From positions 558,001-622,000 of the forward strand of contig NZ_OCMS01000002.1 of NCBI RefSeq assembly GCF_900215325.1: 64,000 nucleotides of DNA, given 5' to 3'. Shown here piece by piece: positions 24,005-32,920 of the stretch. Position 1 is the first letter of the stretch. Each line of letters opens with the position of its first letter. The stretch comes from Fibrobacter sp. UWB16 (GTDB lineage: Bacteria > Fibrobacterota > Fibrobacteria > Fibrobacterales > Fibrobacteraceae). The notes beneath the pieces were generated by a model. It searched no databases. It had not been told where the DNA came from and saw nothing but the letters and a program-made list of their open reading frames with translations. A program made the position numbers and the translations under genes.

Positions 24005-24613
24005 TTACAAATATTTTAACGCCTCTGGGATAAGTGCGGCGGCATCGGCGCCATCCCCAAGAACCTCGACGGCCTTCACGACGGCCTTTTCTGCTGTTGG
24101 GTCCTTCACCCCGAGCGTATGCAGAGCCAAAACCGCTTCCATCTTTGCGCCCGTCAAAGCGCCGACACTTGTAATGCCGCTGCCTTCGACATCGCCGAGG
24201 GCCTGCAGCATGTTTGAAGCCTTTTCCTTGAGCGTAAGCGTCATCTGTTCGCAAGTCTTTTTGCCGAGCCCCTTGATTTTCCCGAGTGCCGCCTTGTTAT
24301 CGCTGGCAATCATGTTCAAAAGGTCTGCCGGTGTGCTCCCGCTTAAAATGCGCTGGGCGAGTTTTGGGCCGACACCGTTTACATCCAAAAGCATCAGGAA
24401 CAGGTTCTTTTCGGTCGTGTCAGCAAAGCCAAACAGCGTCATGGAATCCTCGCGTACCACGAGATTCGTGTGCAATGTGACCTCGGCCCCTTCTTCGGGC
24501 AGCTTGCCTGCAGTAAATGCCGAAATATTGATGCCGTAACCGACACCGGCGCATTCTACAACGACAAATGTGGGCGTTTTCTGCACCAGAATTCCACGGA
24601 TTCGCTCAATCAT
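24005..24613 (-). CDS. ruvA: Holliday junction-binding protein RuvA
   Basis: 202 aa, normal length. The N-terminal OB-fold starts MIERIRGILVQKTPTFVVVECAGVGYGI in outline. Two helix-hairpin-helix motifs follow (LDVNGVGPKLAQRIL and IKGLGKKTCEQMTL), and a C-terminal three-helix domain ends in EALKYL. RuvA tetramers hold the Holliday junction and load RuvB. It is transcribed toward ruvB. Confidence 0.96.
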   Translation of the reverse strand: MIERIRGILVQKTPTFVVVECAGVGYGINISAFTAGKLPEEGAEVTLHTNLVVREDSMTLFGFADTTEKNLFLMLLDVNGVGPKLAQRILSGSTPADLLNMIASDNKAALGKIKGLGKKTCEQMTLTLKEKASNMLQALGDVEGSGITSVGALTGAKMEAVLALHTLGVKDPTAEKAVVKAVEVLGDGADAAALIPEALKYL

Positions 24614-24667
24614 AAAATCTCCAAATATGCACTTTTGTGCTACTGCACAAATATACAGTTTTTAAAG

Positions 24668-24836
24668 GGCTCTGTCAAGCCATTTTATACATCTAGGCGG
24701 GCTTAGCAAACATTTTCCATTTTGTCAGCCCATCGAAAACTGTATTTTCGCTTCAAAATCGCCGTTTTTAGTCTGTTTTGGCCATTTTTGGTTTCCGCAG
24801 CGTTTCCGTAGCCATACGATTTGGTGTGACAGAGCC
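24668..24836. mobile_element. MITE-like element copy A (~169 bp)
   Basis: It begins GGCTCTGTCAAGCCATTTTATAC and ends in the inverted counterpart TGACAGAGCC. A second copy of nearly the same length lies at 27673-27842, sharing the internal block TTTGGCCATTTTTGG-TTTCCGCAGCGTTT. It has no coding capacity. Terminal inverted repeats, small size and repeated occurrence fit a non-autonomous transposable element. The parent transposase is not in this window. Confidence 0.65.
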
Positions 24837-24937
24837 GTGGTGATTTTTGCAGCCTAAAAACAGTTGGAATGCAGTGACCATGCAATTTTGTAAAAAAATA
24901 CAGTTTGGCTTGACAGAGCCCCACAAGGAAGTGCAAC
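24837..24937. repeat. Half element of the GGCTCTGTCAAG family and leader of a small ORF
   Basis: GTAAAAAAATACAGTTTGGC is followed by TTGACAGAGCC (to 24920). It matches the left half of the palindrome at 29320-29372 (AAAAAAATACAATTTAGC). Only one end is recognisable here. The rest of the gap from ruvA to 24937 holds element A. GGAAG at ~24927 precedes the next start. Confidence 0.55.
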
Positions 24938-25129
24938 ATGAAAAATTCCGAAGTAATCAAGGTCACCAAGGGCCGCCAAAGAGAAGCCCTCAAAATCGTC
25001 AAGAGAATCGAAGCCAGGCTGATGGCATTCCAGACAAACAAAAAAAACAACTGGGGCCACGCCGGTTCCATGGGCGCTCTCTGGGATAAACTCATTGAAA
25101 CCGAAACCTTCACCGACTTTCTCAAGTAA
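24938..25129 (+). CDS. Small hypothetical protein (63 aa)
   Basis: 63 aa, basic and mostly helical (GRQREALKIVKRIEARLMAF), ending DKLIETETFTDFLK. GGAAG lies ~7 nt before the ATG, and the codon use is GC-rich and gene-like. No family is recognised. It is 13 nt upstream of a second small reading frame (25143) that appears frameshifted; the two could be a pair such as an antitoxin-like and partner gene, but nothing in the sequences shows that. Confidence 0.55.
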   Translation: MKNSEVIKVTKGRQREALKIVKRIEARLMAFQTNKKNNWGHAGSMGALWDKLIETETFTDFLK

Positions 25130-25142
25130 TAGGAGCGACGCC

Positions 25143-25446
<304 letters not shown>

Positions 25447-25482
25447 TTTTCGGCAGGCAAACCGCCCGCTCAAAAAATTAGC

Positions 25483-25508
25483 CCGCGAGAAATCGCGGGT
25501 CTTTTTTA
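25483..25508 (+). terminator. Rho-independent terminator
   Basis: CCCGCGA-GAAA-TCGCGGG hairpin followed by TCTTTTTT, after the two small genes. Confidence 0.85.
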
Positions 25509-25519
25509 TATTTGCGGTT

Positions 25520-26230
25520 ATGGAAACCTATATTTTTCAGCATGTTGAATACGAAGGTCCGGGAGCGATTCTCCCCTACCTGCAGGCCAAGGGGCACAAC
25601 GTTCATATCGTGCGCCTTTACGCCGGCGACCCCATTCCTCATGAAGACGACGTGGACTTCGCCATCTTGATGGGTGGGCCCATGAGCGTTCTGGACGAAA
25701 CAAAGTACCCTCATTTTGTTCGCGAAAAAGAACTTTGCTGCGACATGGTGCAGCTGGGCAAGCCCCTTCTGGGAATCTGCCTCGGTGCCCAGATGATCGC
25801 AAGCGCCTTTGGCGCGGCCATCAAGAAAAATCCCGAAAAGGAAATCGGCTGGTTCCCCGTCACCTTCACCGGCGATGCAGTCGAAGAAATGAATTTGCCC
25901 GAAAGCCTGGACGTTTTCCATTGGCATGGCGAAACCTTTGACATTCCAGAACTACCGGGCATTGCAGAACCATTCGCCTTTAGTGAAGCCTGCCAGAATC
26001 AGGCATTCAAAATCGGCAGCGGAATCGCATTGCAGTTCCATCTAGAAGCCACGCCCGAATCCATGGAAAGCATGTTAAAGAACGGCGACGACGAAATCAA
26101 GGCAGGCATTGCCGCAGGTTTTGACTACGTTCAAAACCCGAAGGACATCCGCATTGCCGGTAAGACCGCCATGGGCCCCGCCAACGAATTGCTGGTAAAA
26201 ATCTTGGATTACCTGTTGGAAGAAAAATAA
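25520..26230 (+). CDS. Class I glutamine amidotransferase-like protein (GMP synthase-type GATase1)
   Basis: 236 aa. The GATase1 domain has ILMGGPMSV (oxyanion strand), the nucleophile elbow GICLGAQ with its Cys, and the His/Glu end QFHLEATPE. FHWHGETFDIP fits the GMP-synthase-like subgroup of stand-alone proteins. Such proteins hydrolyse glutamine or gamma-glutamyl compounds. The synthetase domain of GuaA is missing, so it is not GuaA. The substrate is unknown. It is preceded by a terminator and seems to be a single-gene unit. Confidence 0.88.
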   Translation: METYIFQHVEYEGPGAILPYLQAKGHNVHIVRLYAGDPIPHEDDVDFAILMGGPMSVLDETKYPHFVREKELCCDMVQLGKPLLGICLGAQMIASAFGAAIKKNPEKEIGWFPVTFTGDAVEEMNLPESLDVFHWHGETFDIPELPGIAEPFAFSEACQNQAFKIGSGIALQFHLEATPESMESMLKNGDDEIKAGIAAGFDYVQNPKDIRIAGKTAMGPANELLVKILDYLLEEK

Positions 26231-26515
26231 GCAGGATGATTTTGAATAAAGGCAAATAGGTTCTGTGACCGTTGGCTCTGTCAGGCTAATTCGTACTTTT
26301 TTACAAAGACTGCCAAAACGCTGCGAAAATGACCTGACAAAGCCTAACTACCAAGGCCAGTAGAAGAGTGCGACAAGGAAAATGACTCCGATTTTGCCTC
26401 ATGATGTTCACTTTCTGCAAACACATGCACTCAGCTGCCGTTTAGACGCTCCGCCCGGACCACAACCGCTAGCACCACCAACAAAATAGACGGTCAGATT
26501 GCTATTTTATTGAAT
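26231..26515. repeat. Gap with a short GGCTCTGTCA element
   Basis: GGCTCTGTCAGGCT (26274) and the inverted CCTGACAAAGCC (ending ~26344) bound a ~71-bp unit. It contains a TGCCAAAACGCTGCGAAAA-type core like that of the larger elements. It looks like a shortened relative of copies A and B. The remaining DNA to 26515 shows no gene I can support. Confidence 0.55.
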
Positions 26516-27058
26516 ATGTCAAAGCAATTTATCGTTTCATTTCTTTTTATATGCGCCATCTCAATGGCGTTTGCGCATCCTTACGATGACATAGACTGGG
26601 AAAAAGCAAAAGCTCCCAACGGCTGCTTCAACAGTTCAGGAGCATTTTGGTGCGAAGATAAAGCAAAAGGTTTTGTCACAGTCACCATGCCTGCAAAAAG
26701 GATGCAATATCTTTATGCAAAGATAGATGGTCATTCAGGGTTCTATGTCAATTATTGTAAAGACCTCATTACCTTGCCGACAAAAACGGACAAACAAGCT
26801 GCCGCCGCCCTAAACAAAGGTGATTACGAAAAATTTCATGCCTATCTCACAGAAGCTATGATGACAGGTGATTTTACCTGGACTTGCATGGGTGAGCGAA
26901 AAATCAAATCTGTTTTTTGTCTTGGAAATAAAGATTGGAGTGGTAACTATTACATAAAAATTTCCAAGTATGATGAATATGGCATTTTGGACAGCGAAAA
27001 AGAAACCAGTACCCCAGAAAAAGATTACTGCAAAAAATTGTTAGACGCTGTTGAATAA
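26516..27058 (+). CDS. Exported hypothetical protein
   Basis: About 180 aa. The signal peptide (MSKQFIVSFLFICAISMAFA) is followed by HPYDDIDWEK. The mature part has six Cys (in NGCFNSSGAFWCED, NYCKD, TWTCMG, VFCLG and DYCKK), consistent with disulfides outside the cytoplasm. No family is recognised. ATG 26516 is used; TTG 26510 is less likely. It sits alone between repeat-rich gaps in an accessory stretch. Confidence 0.65.
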   Translation: MSKQFIVSFLFICAISMAFAHPYDDIDWEKAKAPNGCFNSSGAFWCEDKAKGFVTVTMPAKRMQYLYAKIDGHSGFYVNYCKDLITLPTKTDKQAAAALNKGDYEKFHAYLTEAMMTGDFTWTCMGERKIKSVFCLGNKDWSGNYYIKISKYDEYGILDSEKETSTPEKDYCKKLLDAVE

Positions 27059-27179
27059 CTTACGGATTATCTACTGATTGCATACATGCTCACCATTATT
27101 TCGAATAATGCAGAATCTCTAAATATGAAAAACTGCTAAAAGCTAAACATCTTCTTTAGATAAAAAATAGGTCGTCAGA

Positions 27180-27356
27180 ATGTGGATTTATAACGTGTGC
27201 AAGGTTCGCAAGCCGGAAGGCAACGGATATGAAATCTTGGAAAGGTTCACTGACAGAACCGCGGCGTATATGCTGATGTTCGCCTTGATGAAGGCTGACA
27301 AATCAGACTCAGTCTATTTCGTTGAGCGAATCTCGGATAAGAAACTTCGTAAATAG
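27180..27356 (+). CDS. Small hypothetical protein (58 aa)
   Basis: ATG 27180 opens a 58-codon frame reading MWIYNVCKVRKPEGNGYEIL... and ending ERISDKKLRK, stop TAG 27354-27356. The composition is protein-like and the codon use resembles nearby genes. A terminator follows at 27421. AGGTC 8-12 nt upstream is only a weak ribosome site. No family is recognised. Confidence 0.5.
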   Translation: MWIYNVCKVRKPEGNGYEILERFTDRTAAYMLMFALMKADKSDSVYFVERISDKKLRK

Positions 27357-27420
27357 TAGAATAAGTAGTAAGTCATATCATTATATACAATAGTGGACAC
27401 GAGCTTTTTCCAGGGTTACG

Positions 27421-27446
27421 AAACGGGTGTAAAAGCCCGTTTTTTC
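27421..27446 (+). terminator. Rho-independent terminator
   Basis: AACGGG-TGTAAAAG-CCCGTT hairpin followed by a T-run, about 65 nt after the 58-aa ORF. Confidence 0.75.
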
Positions 27447-27672
27447 GTTGCTTCTGGCGGTCTTTTTAGGACTATCGAAAGAGACTTTATTTGTGATTCC
27501 ACGGTGCGATTCTAGGCTGATTTTGGGGCTAAAACCATGTTCAACTATTTGGACTATGTTTCGCGAGTCCAGAAGTGCTCCAAAACGCGAATATGGCGAT
27601 TCTAGCCTAAAAACGGTGATGGACTATTTTTGACGGGCTAGATATAGTGAACAGAAAGACATTAATAAAAAC
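27447..27672. other. Gap with weak repeated words
   Basis: GCGATTCTAG followed by G or C and CT occurs twice (near 27508 and 27597), and GGACTAT three times. AGTGGAC at ~27394 and AGTGAAC at ~27648 flank the area. This could be decayed mobile DNA, but no transposase frame is visible. I see no gene. Confidence 0.35.
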
Positions 27673-27842
27673 GGCTCTGTCAAGTCATTTTATACGGTTC
27701 CATTGCCATAGCAAAAAATGTCGGTTTCGTAAGCCCCTCCGAAGCTGTTTATTCACTACAGAATTGCAGAATTTAGACTTTTTTGGCCATTTTTGGTTTC
27801 CGCAGCGTTTCTACAGCCATACGACCAAGCTTGACAGAGCCC
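27673..27842. mobile_element. MITE-like element copy B (~170 bp)
   Basis: It begins GGCTCTGTCAAGTCATTTTATAC and ends AAGCTTGACAGAGCC. It has the same ends, length and internal block (GGCCATTTTTGG, CCGCAGCGTTT, CAGCCATACGA) as copy A at 24668-24836, with many differences in the left half. There is no ORF of note inside. Confidence 0.68.
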
Positions 27843-27882
27843 CCAATAAGACTCTGTCGGGTCAGCATTGGATAGGCTTACG

Positions 27883-29172
27883 CTACTTACAGTACCACAT
27901 GGCCGCCCAGAACATAGTGTAAAGGTCATCTTCGTTGTTTCCGGCGCTTGTTCTGCTTGTGGATTCTGAATGGGGGTCTTTTATATAAACAGATATTGAG
28001 TCACTGTCGTCGATAAAGTACTTGAATTCTTCTTGCTTACTGTTTTTGAAATGCCAGGTGTTTATGTCGTCCATCAGCATTTCGTCGCACTGGTAAATTT
28101 TATCTGGATCATGGGGGATGCCTGAATGGGGTGCTTCTTGTTCGGGATAATCCATGAGGCAGCGAATGGAAAAGGCAAATTCCTTATTTCCCATCGACAA
28201 TGGAAAGACTTTGTCGAGGCTTTGAAATTGTATGGTAGCGATTGATTCCGTTCCCATTTCGTTGGAAGACCAAAAGACTGCATTGTGATCAACCGGATTG
28301 AATACATCCGCTCCGTATTTAGGTCCGTTAGGGATCACGCTAAAGCCGTACTTGTCAGTACCTTTTGCTGTGTCGGCCCAAACCTCTGCTGACTTGAGGT
28401 CGCGGGCCGCAATGCTTTCACCGCCAACGGCGTTGAAAAGCTTTTGCCATTCCCAGTAAGAGGGTATGTGGAATCCTTCTGGGCAGATGCCTCGCGCTTG
28501 GCTTTGTGGCCTGCATAAATAGCCTTGTTGGCAGCTTGTATCAGTCATCGCGATGTCCCAGGTGTACAGGTATCCTCGTTGATTCTGGCTTTGGAATCCT
28601 TTTGAGGTGTACCCGTACCATGAATCTTTTGTGTTGGCATATTGGCTAGCTTTGTATCCCAGGTTCTCGGCCATCCAGGTGTAATCGCCGATTTTGACGG
28701 TAGCATAGTATTGATTGTCTCTGGAATCCTTGAAACAGCCATACTGAACGTTTGGGTTCAAGTATTTCCAGTTTTCTTTAAGCGCCGGGGCCTCGCTGCA
28801 GGGACTGAATAAGCTGGAGGAGGAAACAGTTGCAGACGAAGATTCTTCGGAAGACGATGATTTACCGGAAGAAGACGACTGTGATGACGAAGATATTTTG
28901 GAAGATGAAGATTGTCCAGAATGTGAGGATGTTGTTTTTGAACTGCTGCTAGATACAGGACTGCTAGACGTGGGCTTCGTAGAACTGCTACTTTTTGTTG
29001 ATTGTTCTTTGCGGGAACTTGATACGGCATTGTCTTTGAAAGAGCTGCTACTGGTTTCTTCTGCAGAAGAAAAAGTGGCTATTTGATTGTCCGGTGAAGT
29101 AGAAGAATCATCGCCGCAACCCCAAAGGAGGATTGCGCTAGCTGTGTACAAAATGCTCAAAATTTTTTTCAT
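27883..29172 (-). CDS. FISUMP-domain lipoprotein with poly-Ser linker
   Basis: 429 aa. The lipoprotein signal has its Cys near residue 19 (LLWGCGDDSS). A Ser-rich linker spans ~30-125 and one FISUMP domain ~135-345 has typical words: YGCFKDSRDNQYY, IGDYTWMAENLGY, GYLYTWDIAM, GICPEGFHIPS, YGFSVIPNG and IRCLMD. A ~70-residue tail (DKIYQCDEML...) follows. FISUMP proteins are a large, lineage-specific group of surface proteins in Fibrobacter with unknown function. The last codons run to the stop at 27883, inside the former flank of element B. Confidence 0.93.
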   Translation of the reverse strand: MKKILSILYTASAILLWGCGDDSSTSPDNQIATFSSAEETSSSSFKDNAVSSSRKEQSTKSSSSTKPTSSSPVSSSSSKTTSSHSGQSSSSKISSSSQSSSSGKSSSSEESSSATVSSSSLFSPCSEAPALKENWKYLNPNVQYGCFKDSRDNQYYATVKIGDYTWMAENLGYKASQYANTKDSWYGYTSKGFQSQNQRGYLYTWDIAMTDTSCQQGYLCRPQSQARGICPEGFHIPSYWEWQKLFNAVGGESIAARDLKSAEVWADTAKGTDKYGFSVIPNGPKYGADVFNPVDHNAVFWSSNEMGTESIATIQFQSLDKVFPLSMGNKEFAFSIRCLMDYPEQEAPHSGIPHDPDKIYQCDEMLMDDINTWHFKNSKQEEFKYFIDDSDSISVYIKDPHSESTSRTSAGNNEDDLYTMFWAAMWYCK

Positions 29173-29319
29173 AAGGTTTTCTTTTGTGAGAAAGTTCTTG
29201 TTATGTTGTAAAACTAGATAAATTTACTGTTAGCTTAGCCAGTACAACCCGAACTTTTTCCCGAGATTTGCGAAAACACAGCAAAATAGGCCGTTCGGCT
29301 CCAGTGAACCCGTAACATT

Positions 29320-29380
29320 GAAAAAAATACAATTTAGCTTGACAGAGCTCTTTGAAGGGCTCTGTCAAGCCAAATTGTAT
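29320..29380. repeat. Near-perfect 54-bp palindrome of two element ends
   Basis: ATACAATTT, AGCTTGACAGAGC, TCTTTGAAGG, GCTCTGTCAAGC and CAAATTGTAT read in order from ~29326 to 29380. The two arms pair almost completely around the TTTGAA centre. The arms are the terminal sequences of the GGCTCTGTCAAG family joined head to head with almost no interior. Confidence 0.7.
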
Positions 29381-29383
29381 AAA

Positions 29384-29417
29384 AAAGCCCCCAAACCGTC
29401 ATGATTTGGAGGGCTTT
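29384..29417 (-). terminator. Terminator of the adjacent gene remnant (minus strand)
   Basis: AAAGCCCTCCAAA / TTTGGGGGCTTT (minus-strand reading) around ATCATGACGG, followed by a T-run. It lies directly downstream of the remnant at 29434-29709. Confidence 0.65.
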
Positions 29418-29433
29418 CTTGTTTGCCAAGAGC

Positions 29434-29709
29434 CTATAGCAACCCGCCGCCAGTTGTTGGAGGTTCCGACCCTGATGTTTCCATCAGCTGTGCCTGATGC
29501 TTGAGCTCAACCACTTTCACTGTAGGGGTTGAGTATTCCTTTTTCTGGTTACCCAAGCAAGTAAGGCCCGCCCAGTCGCAAGAAGTATATCTGCCAGAGC
29601 TGGTTTTGCAAACTCTTTCGCTAGTGCCGTTGATTGTCGCATCACTAAGAGTGACCGTGGCCCCATCGGCGATGGAAATCTTGTAAGGCTGAGATTTTCC
29701 TTCAAGCGT
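29434..29709 (-). pseudogene. C-terminal remnant of a surface-type protein
   Basis: One minus-strand frame is open for ~91 codons without a start and ends in TAG at 29434. It reads KISIADGATVTLSDATING and continues with Cys-containing turns (RVCKTSS, TSCDWAGLTCLG), then a hydrophilic tail ending TGGGLL. The ADGATVTLSDATING phrase is typical of beta-helix or repeat-rich surface proteins. Upstream the frame is closed by TGA at 29710-29712. A terminator follows at its 3' end. It looks like the stump of a larger secreted protein; the rest is missing from the window. Confidence 0.5.
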
Positions 29710-29846
29710 TCATACAAATTCTCCCGGTCGTAATGACGCCATTAACGTGTTTCGAGTAAAAAAAAGTTATACAATGAAAAAATAAGTTATTTAAAAGTAT
29801 TTTGTTTAATACAAACAGACTCACCTAAGAAGGAATCAATTATTTT

Positions 29847-31367
29847 ATGAACAACAAAGGCTTAATCATCACAGCTTCTGACGAACTCTCTTCAGCAAAT
29901 GGCGATGCTGAAAAAATTAAGAGTTTAAGAAACGAGTACACTCGTCGTGCAGCGAACAGAACAATCATGGAGAACATGTTTAAACGGAACTGCATCACGC
30001 CAACTAGCATTCATAACGTAACTCTAGACGTGCTCAAAAGCACCATCAAAGAAACATTTCAAGACGCAACTGATTCAACATACAGTTATATTTACATCAA
30101 CTGTCATGGATCCACAAATGCTCTGTGGCTATACATGAATGGCGACAGGACGGCCTCTCTTTCTTTTGCAGATTTGCGAGATATTTTGGACGAAATACCA
30201 GGAATGAAAGTACTACTTATCGAGTCCTGCCATTCTGGAGCAAGCATCACTCCCAAAAGTACTCTCAGAAAAAAAATCAACATTACCAGAGACGATCTAA
30301 GGGCATTCAGTCAATCCATCATTTCTGCATTCAAGCCTCGCGCAAAAGCAGCGATAGCTACAAGATCCGCAACAGTTAAGAAAAGCGCCCTACGATATGG
30401 CGAATTCAAAGTAATCACAGCTTGTCAAGCTGCCGAAAGTGCATGGGGTAATTTAAGCGGCAATAGATTCACGAAGCATTGGGCTAAAGGCTGTGGCTGG
30501 GACTGGGAAAACAACCGCAGTCAGGACCGTGCCGCAGATACCAACGGCGACAATCTTGTAACCCTCCCAGATTTGGTAGCCTACTCAAGACATGAAGTTA
30601 TACAACAAAACGAAAACGGAAAAGTCGTAGAATATGATCAAGACGACGCGTGTTATCCAGAAAACGACTTTGAGCCGGTTTTTGGAGACAAACCGCTAAG
30701 CGCACGTGACGACGCCATCTACAAATACTACATAAGCCAAGGCGGAGTTGATAGCGTTTACAAGTACCCTATTGGTCCCATAACCAAATCGTCGTCCGGC
30801 ATTACTTATCAGGAATTCGAAGGCGGTGTTATCGTAGAAAATAAAGATGGTTCCGCAGAAGGATATTCTAAGATTAAATTAGTCCTAAAGCACGTCGCGC
30901 AGGCTCACAAAATCAACGACGGCAAAAAGAATACAGATGCCGAATTATTCCTCACGATAAGCATAAAGCAAGATGGCAAAACAATCGTCGATGCTGAACG
31001 CTGGCCAAAACTGAGCATAAGAAAACATGGGGGCAAGGCGTTTGACATCGTTTACGAAGGAGCCGGCACTAACGCGCTTCACATTCCTGGTAAGAATGTA
31101 TTCTATGTTTCTGACATTCTCAACGCCCAAAGCAAAATTGATGTAGAAATTGACGTATGGGATTTTGACTTACACAATCAAGCCGATAAGATCAGTTCTT
31201 TCAAGTATTCTCTTGACATGGACAACGGATGGGGATATGGCAAATCTCTAACAACAGATTTCAAAAAAACGGCTTTCAGAGGAGATCGGCGCATTAGAGA
31301 ATATCTCCGCATGTCAACCGCAAATGATAAAATTCATCTAATTTTTGATATTGAAAAAATAGGCTAA
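29847..31367 (+). CDS. Caspase-like (C14/metacaspase-type) peptidase with LGFP-like and C2-like C-terminal region
   Basis: 506 aa. The peptidase domain (~1-235) has the His motif YIYINCHGS and the Cys motif LLIESCHSG, the His/Cys dyad of caspase-fold peptidases. CQAAESAWG and an NGDNLVTLPDLVAYSR helix follow, as in prokaryotic members. Residues ~285-340 resemble LGFP repeats (YYISQGGVDSVYKYPIGP, EFEGGVI), and ~345-500 look like a beta-sandwich (C2-like). There is no signal peptide, so it is probably cytoplasmic. Neighbours are surface-protein genes and give no hint of a substrate. AAGGAA precedes the start. Confidence 0.78.
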   Translation: MNNKGLIITASDELSSANGDAEKIKSLRNEYTRRAANRTIMENMFKRNCITPTSIHNVTLDVLKSTIKETFQDATDSTYSYIYINCHGSTNALWLYMNGDRTASLSFADLRDILDEIPGMKVLLIESCHSGASITPKSTLRKKINITRDDLRAFSQSIISAFKPRAKAAIATRSATVKKSALRYGEFKVITACQAAESAWGNLSGNRFTKHWAKGCGWDWENNRSQDRAADTNGDNLVTLPDLVAYSRHEVIQQNENGKVVEYDQDDACYPENDFEPVFGDKPLSARDDAIYKYYISQGGVDSVYKYPIGPITKSSSGITYQEFEGGVIVENKDGSAEGYSKIKLVLKHVAQAHKINDGKKNTDAELFLTISIKQDGKTIVDAERWPKLSIRKHGGKAFDIVYEGAGTNALHIPGKNVFYVSDILNAQSKIDVEIDVWDFDLHNQADKISSFKYSLDMDNGWGYGKSLTTDFKKTAFRGDRRIREYLRMSTANDKIHLIFDIEKIG

Positions 31368-31403
31368 TTGATCCAATTAGTATCTCCGAAAATTTATCAT
31401 ACC

Positions 31404-31441
31404 AAAAAGAGCCGGTGAATGTACATCACCGACTCTTTCTT
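31404..31441. terminator. Bidirectional terminator between convergent genes
   Basis: AAAGAGCCGGTGA and TCACCGACTCTTT pair around ATGTACA; an A-run lies on the left and T-rich sequence on the right. It serves the peptidase gene (+) and the secreted-protein gene (-). Confidence 0.8.
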
Positions 31442-31459
31442 TAATATAAAACGTTTAAT

Positions 31460-32920
31460 TTACTTCAAAATAACGTTCTTGGCGTTCACCATGCCATTCT
31501 GTTCAATTTTCACGACATAGCGGCCGCTCGGCACCATCCCGGCATTCCACTTGATTTGATGGACGCCCGGCTGGAGATTCTTTTCTGTGATGTTTGCGAC
31601 AACGGCGCCATTGATTCCAGCGATGGAAATCTTCGCGTCACCAGCAGACTGGAGCTCGACTGCCACGGCAGAACGGTTCAAGCCCTTGATTGCCGGAGCG
31701 AGCGGAGCAATTGCAACATACGAGCTGTTCACAGAATTGTGCGCGTCGGCAACTTCGGCAGACTTGGCAAGATTCTGTTTTCTAGTAACCAAGTGATAAT
31801 CTGTATTGTCGTCTCCATCCATAATGATCTTCATTCGGTCTATAATTTTCTTTTCATTGGCTTTATCTTCAGAAAGCTCGTAATAATACCAAGAATCGCT
31901 ACTTCTCCCACTATCTTCATCATCTACATGAAGAGTACTAACAGCAAGATTTGGTTTGTTCACGTTTGCAAAAACGGATGTATTGTAATCGCTTGTATAC
32001 GTGCCATCGAGTGGGTACACTCGAGTAGCATTTGGGTCTTTCGGAACAAAGCAGTATTCTAGAGTGACGTCTTTGCCAATGACGTTCGGCCACGCAGGGC
32101 CTATCACAGTATTCGAACCATTACTGTTTTCCGTATCATGGGTACGACTAAAAGGGATAGACCCAATGGGGCAGTTTTCGTCTAATCTTAAAACGGCATA
32201 ATCATAGGAAACCCTAGGAAGTTCGTCAAATTCATAAATACAATATTTGAAATTAACATTGCGTCCCGAAACATAAACACCATTCGGTATCGGACCTGAA
32301 ATTGCCGAGGTGCAACCAGATTTCTCGGAATTAAGACTTATCATGACATCTTGGAAAACTGTTGTTCCACCAAAAGTATTTCCACCGCTTTTGCATACCG
32401 AGCCGTTTTTACTAAGAATTCCAACCCTAGAACGAAGATTCGGATGTTGTCCATCTAAAATTTCTCCGTCCTTCGATTCAACAACGGCATTGTGGAAACC
32501 TTTTCCCCAAGGGTAAGGTCTCAGGGCATGATTGTACTTATTTGCTCCATTAATCAACGCCGTAAAGAATACTGTAGGTGATGAAGGATAGTAGCTATTT
32601 GAAGGAATATTTGTATTGCTAAAATCTAACATCACTCTCCACACATGCGAAGATACCCTCTGAAGTTCGATTTTTTTTGCATCAGCAGCGTAACCGGTTT
32701 TTTCCGGGATGAACAAGGGCATTTCGTTAGCTACATCATTCGAGAAATAAAAATAAACTTTAAATCCGTTCACGCCAAGGCTTCTCTGTGTCGAGATTCT
32801 AAAAGACGGTGAGAATATACCACCGCTCGTGCCAACTTGGTCATTAGGGCTGCCAACCACTGTTAACGCAGAGCTCATTGAAACGGCGGCCAATAAGACC
32901 GATAAACATAGTTTTTTCAT
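31460..32920 (-). CDS. Secreted protein with C-terminal sorting-like domain
   Basis: 486 aa. The signal peptide ends near residue 19 (MSSALTVVG). The central region is beta-rich (GFKVYFYFSNDV, VWRVMLDFSNTN) with a Cys-containing tandem arrangement. The last ~75 residues (AKISIAGINGAVVANITEKN, GRYVVKIEQNGM, KNVILK) have the look of Por-type C-terminal sorting domains. Type IX-like secretion or surface attachment is therefore likely. The central function is unknown. The start MKKLCLSVLL has a good AAGGAG on its strand. Confidence 0.7.
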   Translation of the reverse strand: MKKLCLSVLLAAVSMSSALTVVGSPNDQVGTSGGIFSPSFRISTQRSLGVNGFKVYFYFSNDVANEMPLFIPEKTGYAADAKKIELQRVSSHVWRVMLDFSNTNIPSNSYYPSSPTVFFTALINGANKYNHALRPYPWGKGFHNAVVESKDGEILDGQHPNLRSRVGILSKNGSVCKSGGNTFGGTTVFQDVMISLNSEKSGCTSAISGPIPNGVYVSGRNVNFKYCIYEFDELPRVSYDYAVLRLDENCPIGSIPFSRTHDTENSNGSNTVIGPAWPNVIGKDVTLEYCFVPKDPNATRVYPLDGTYTSDYNTSVFANVNKPNLAVSTLHVDDEDSGRSSDSWYYYELSEDKANEKKIIDRMKIIMDGDDNTDYHLVTRKQNLAKSAEVADAHNSVNSSYVAIAPLAPAIKGLNRSAVAVELQSAGDAKISIAGINGAVVANITEKNLQPGVHQIKWNAGMVPSGRYVVKIEQNGMVNAKNVILK

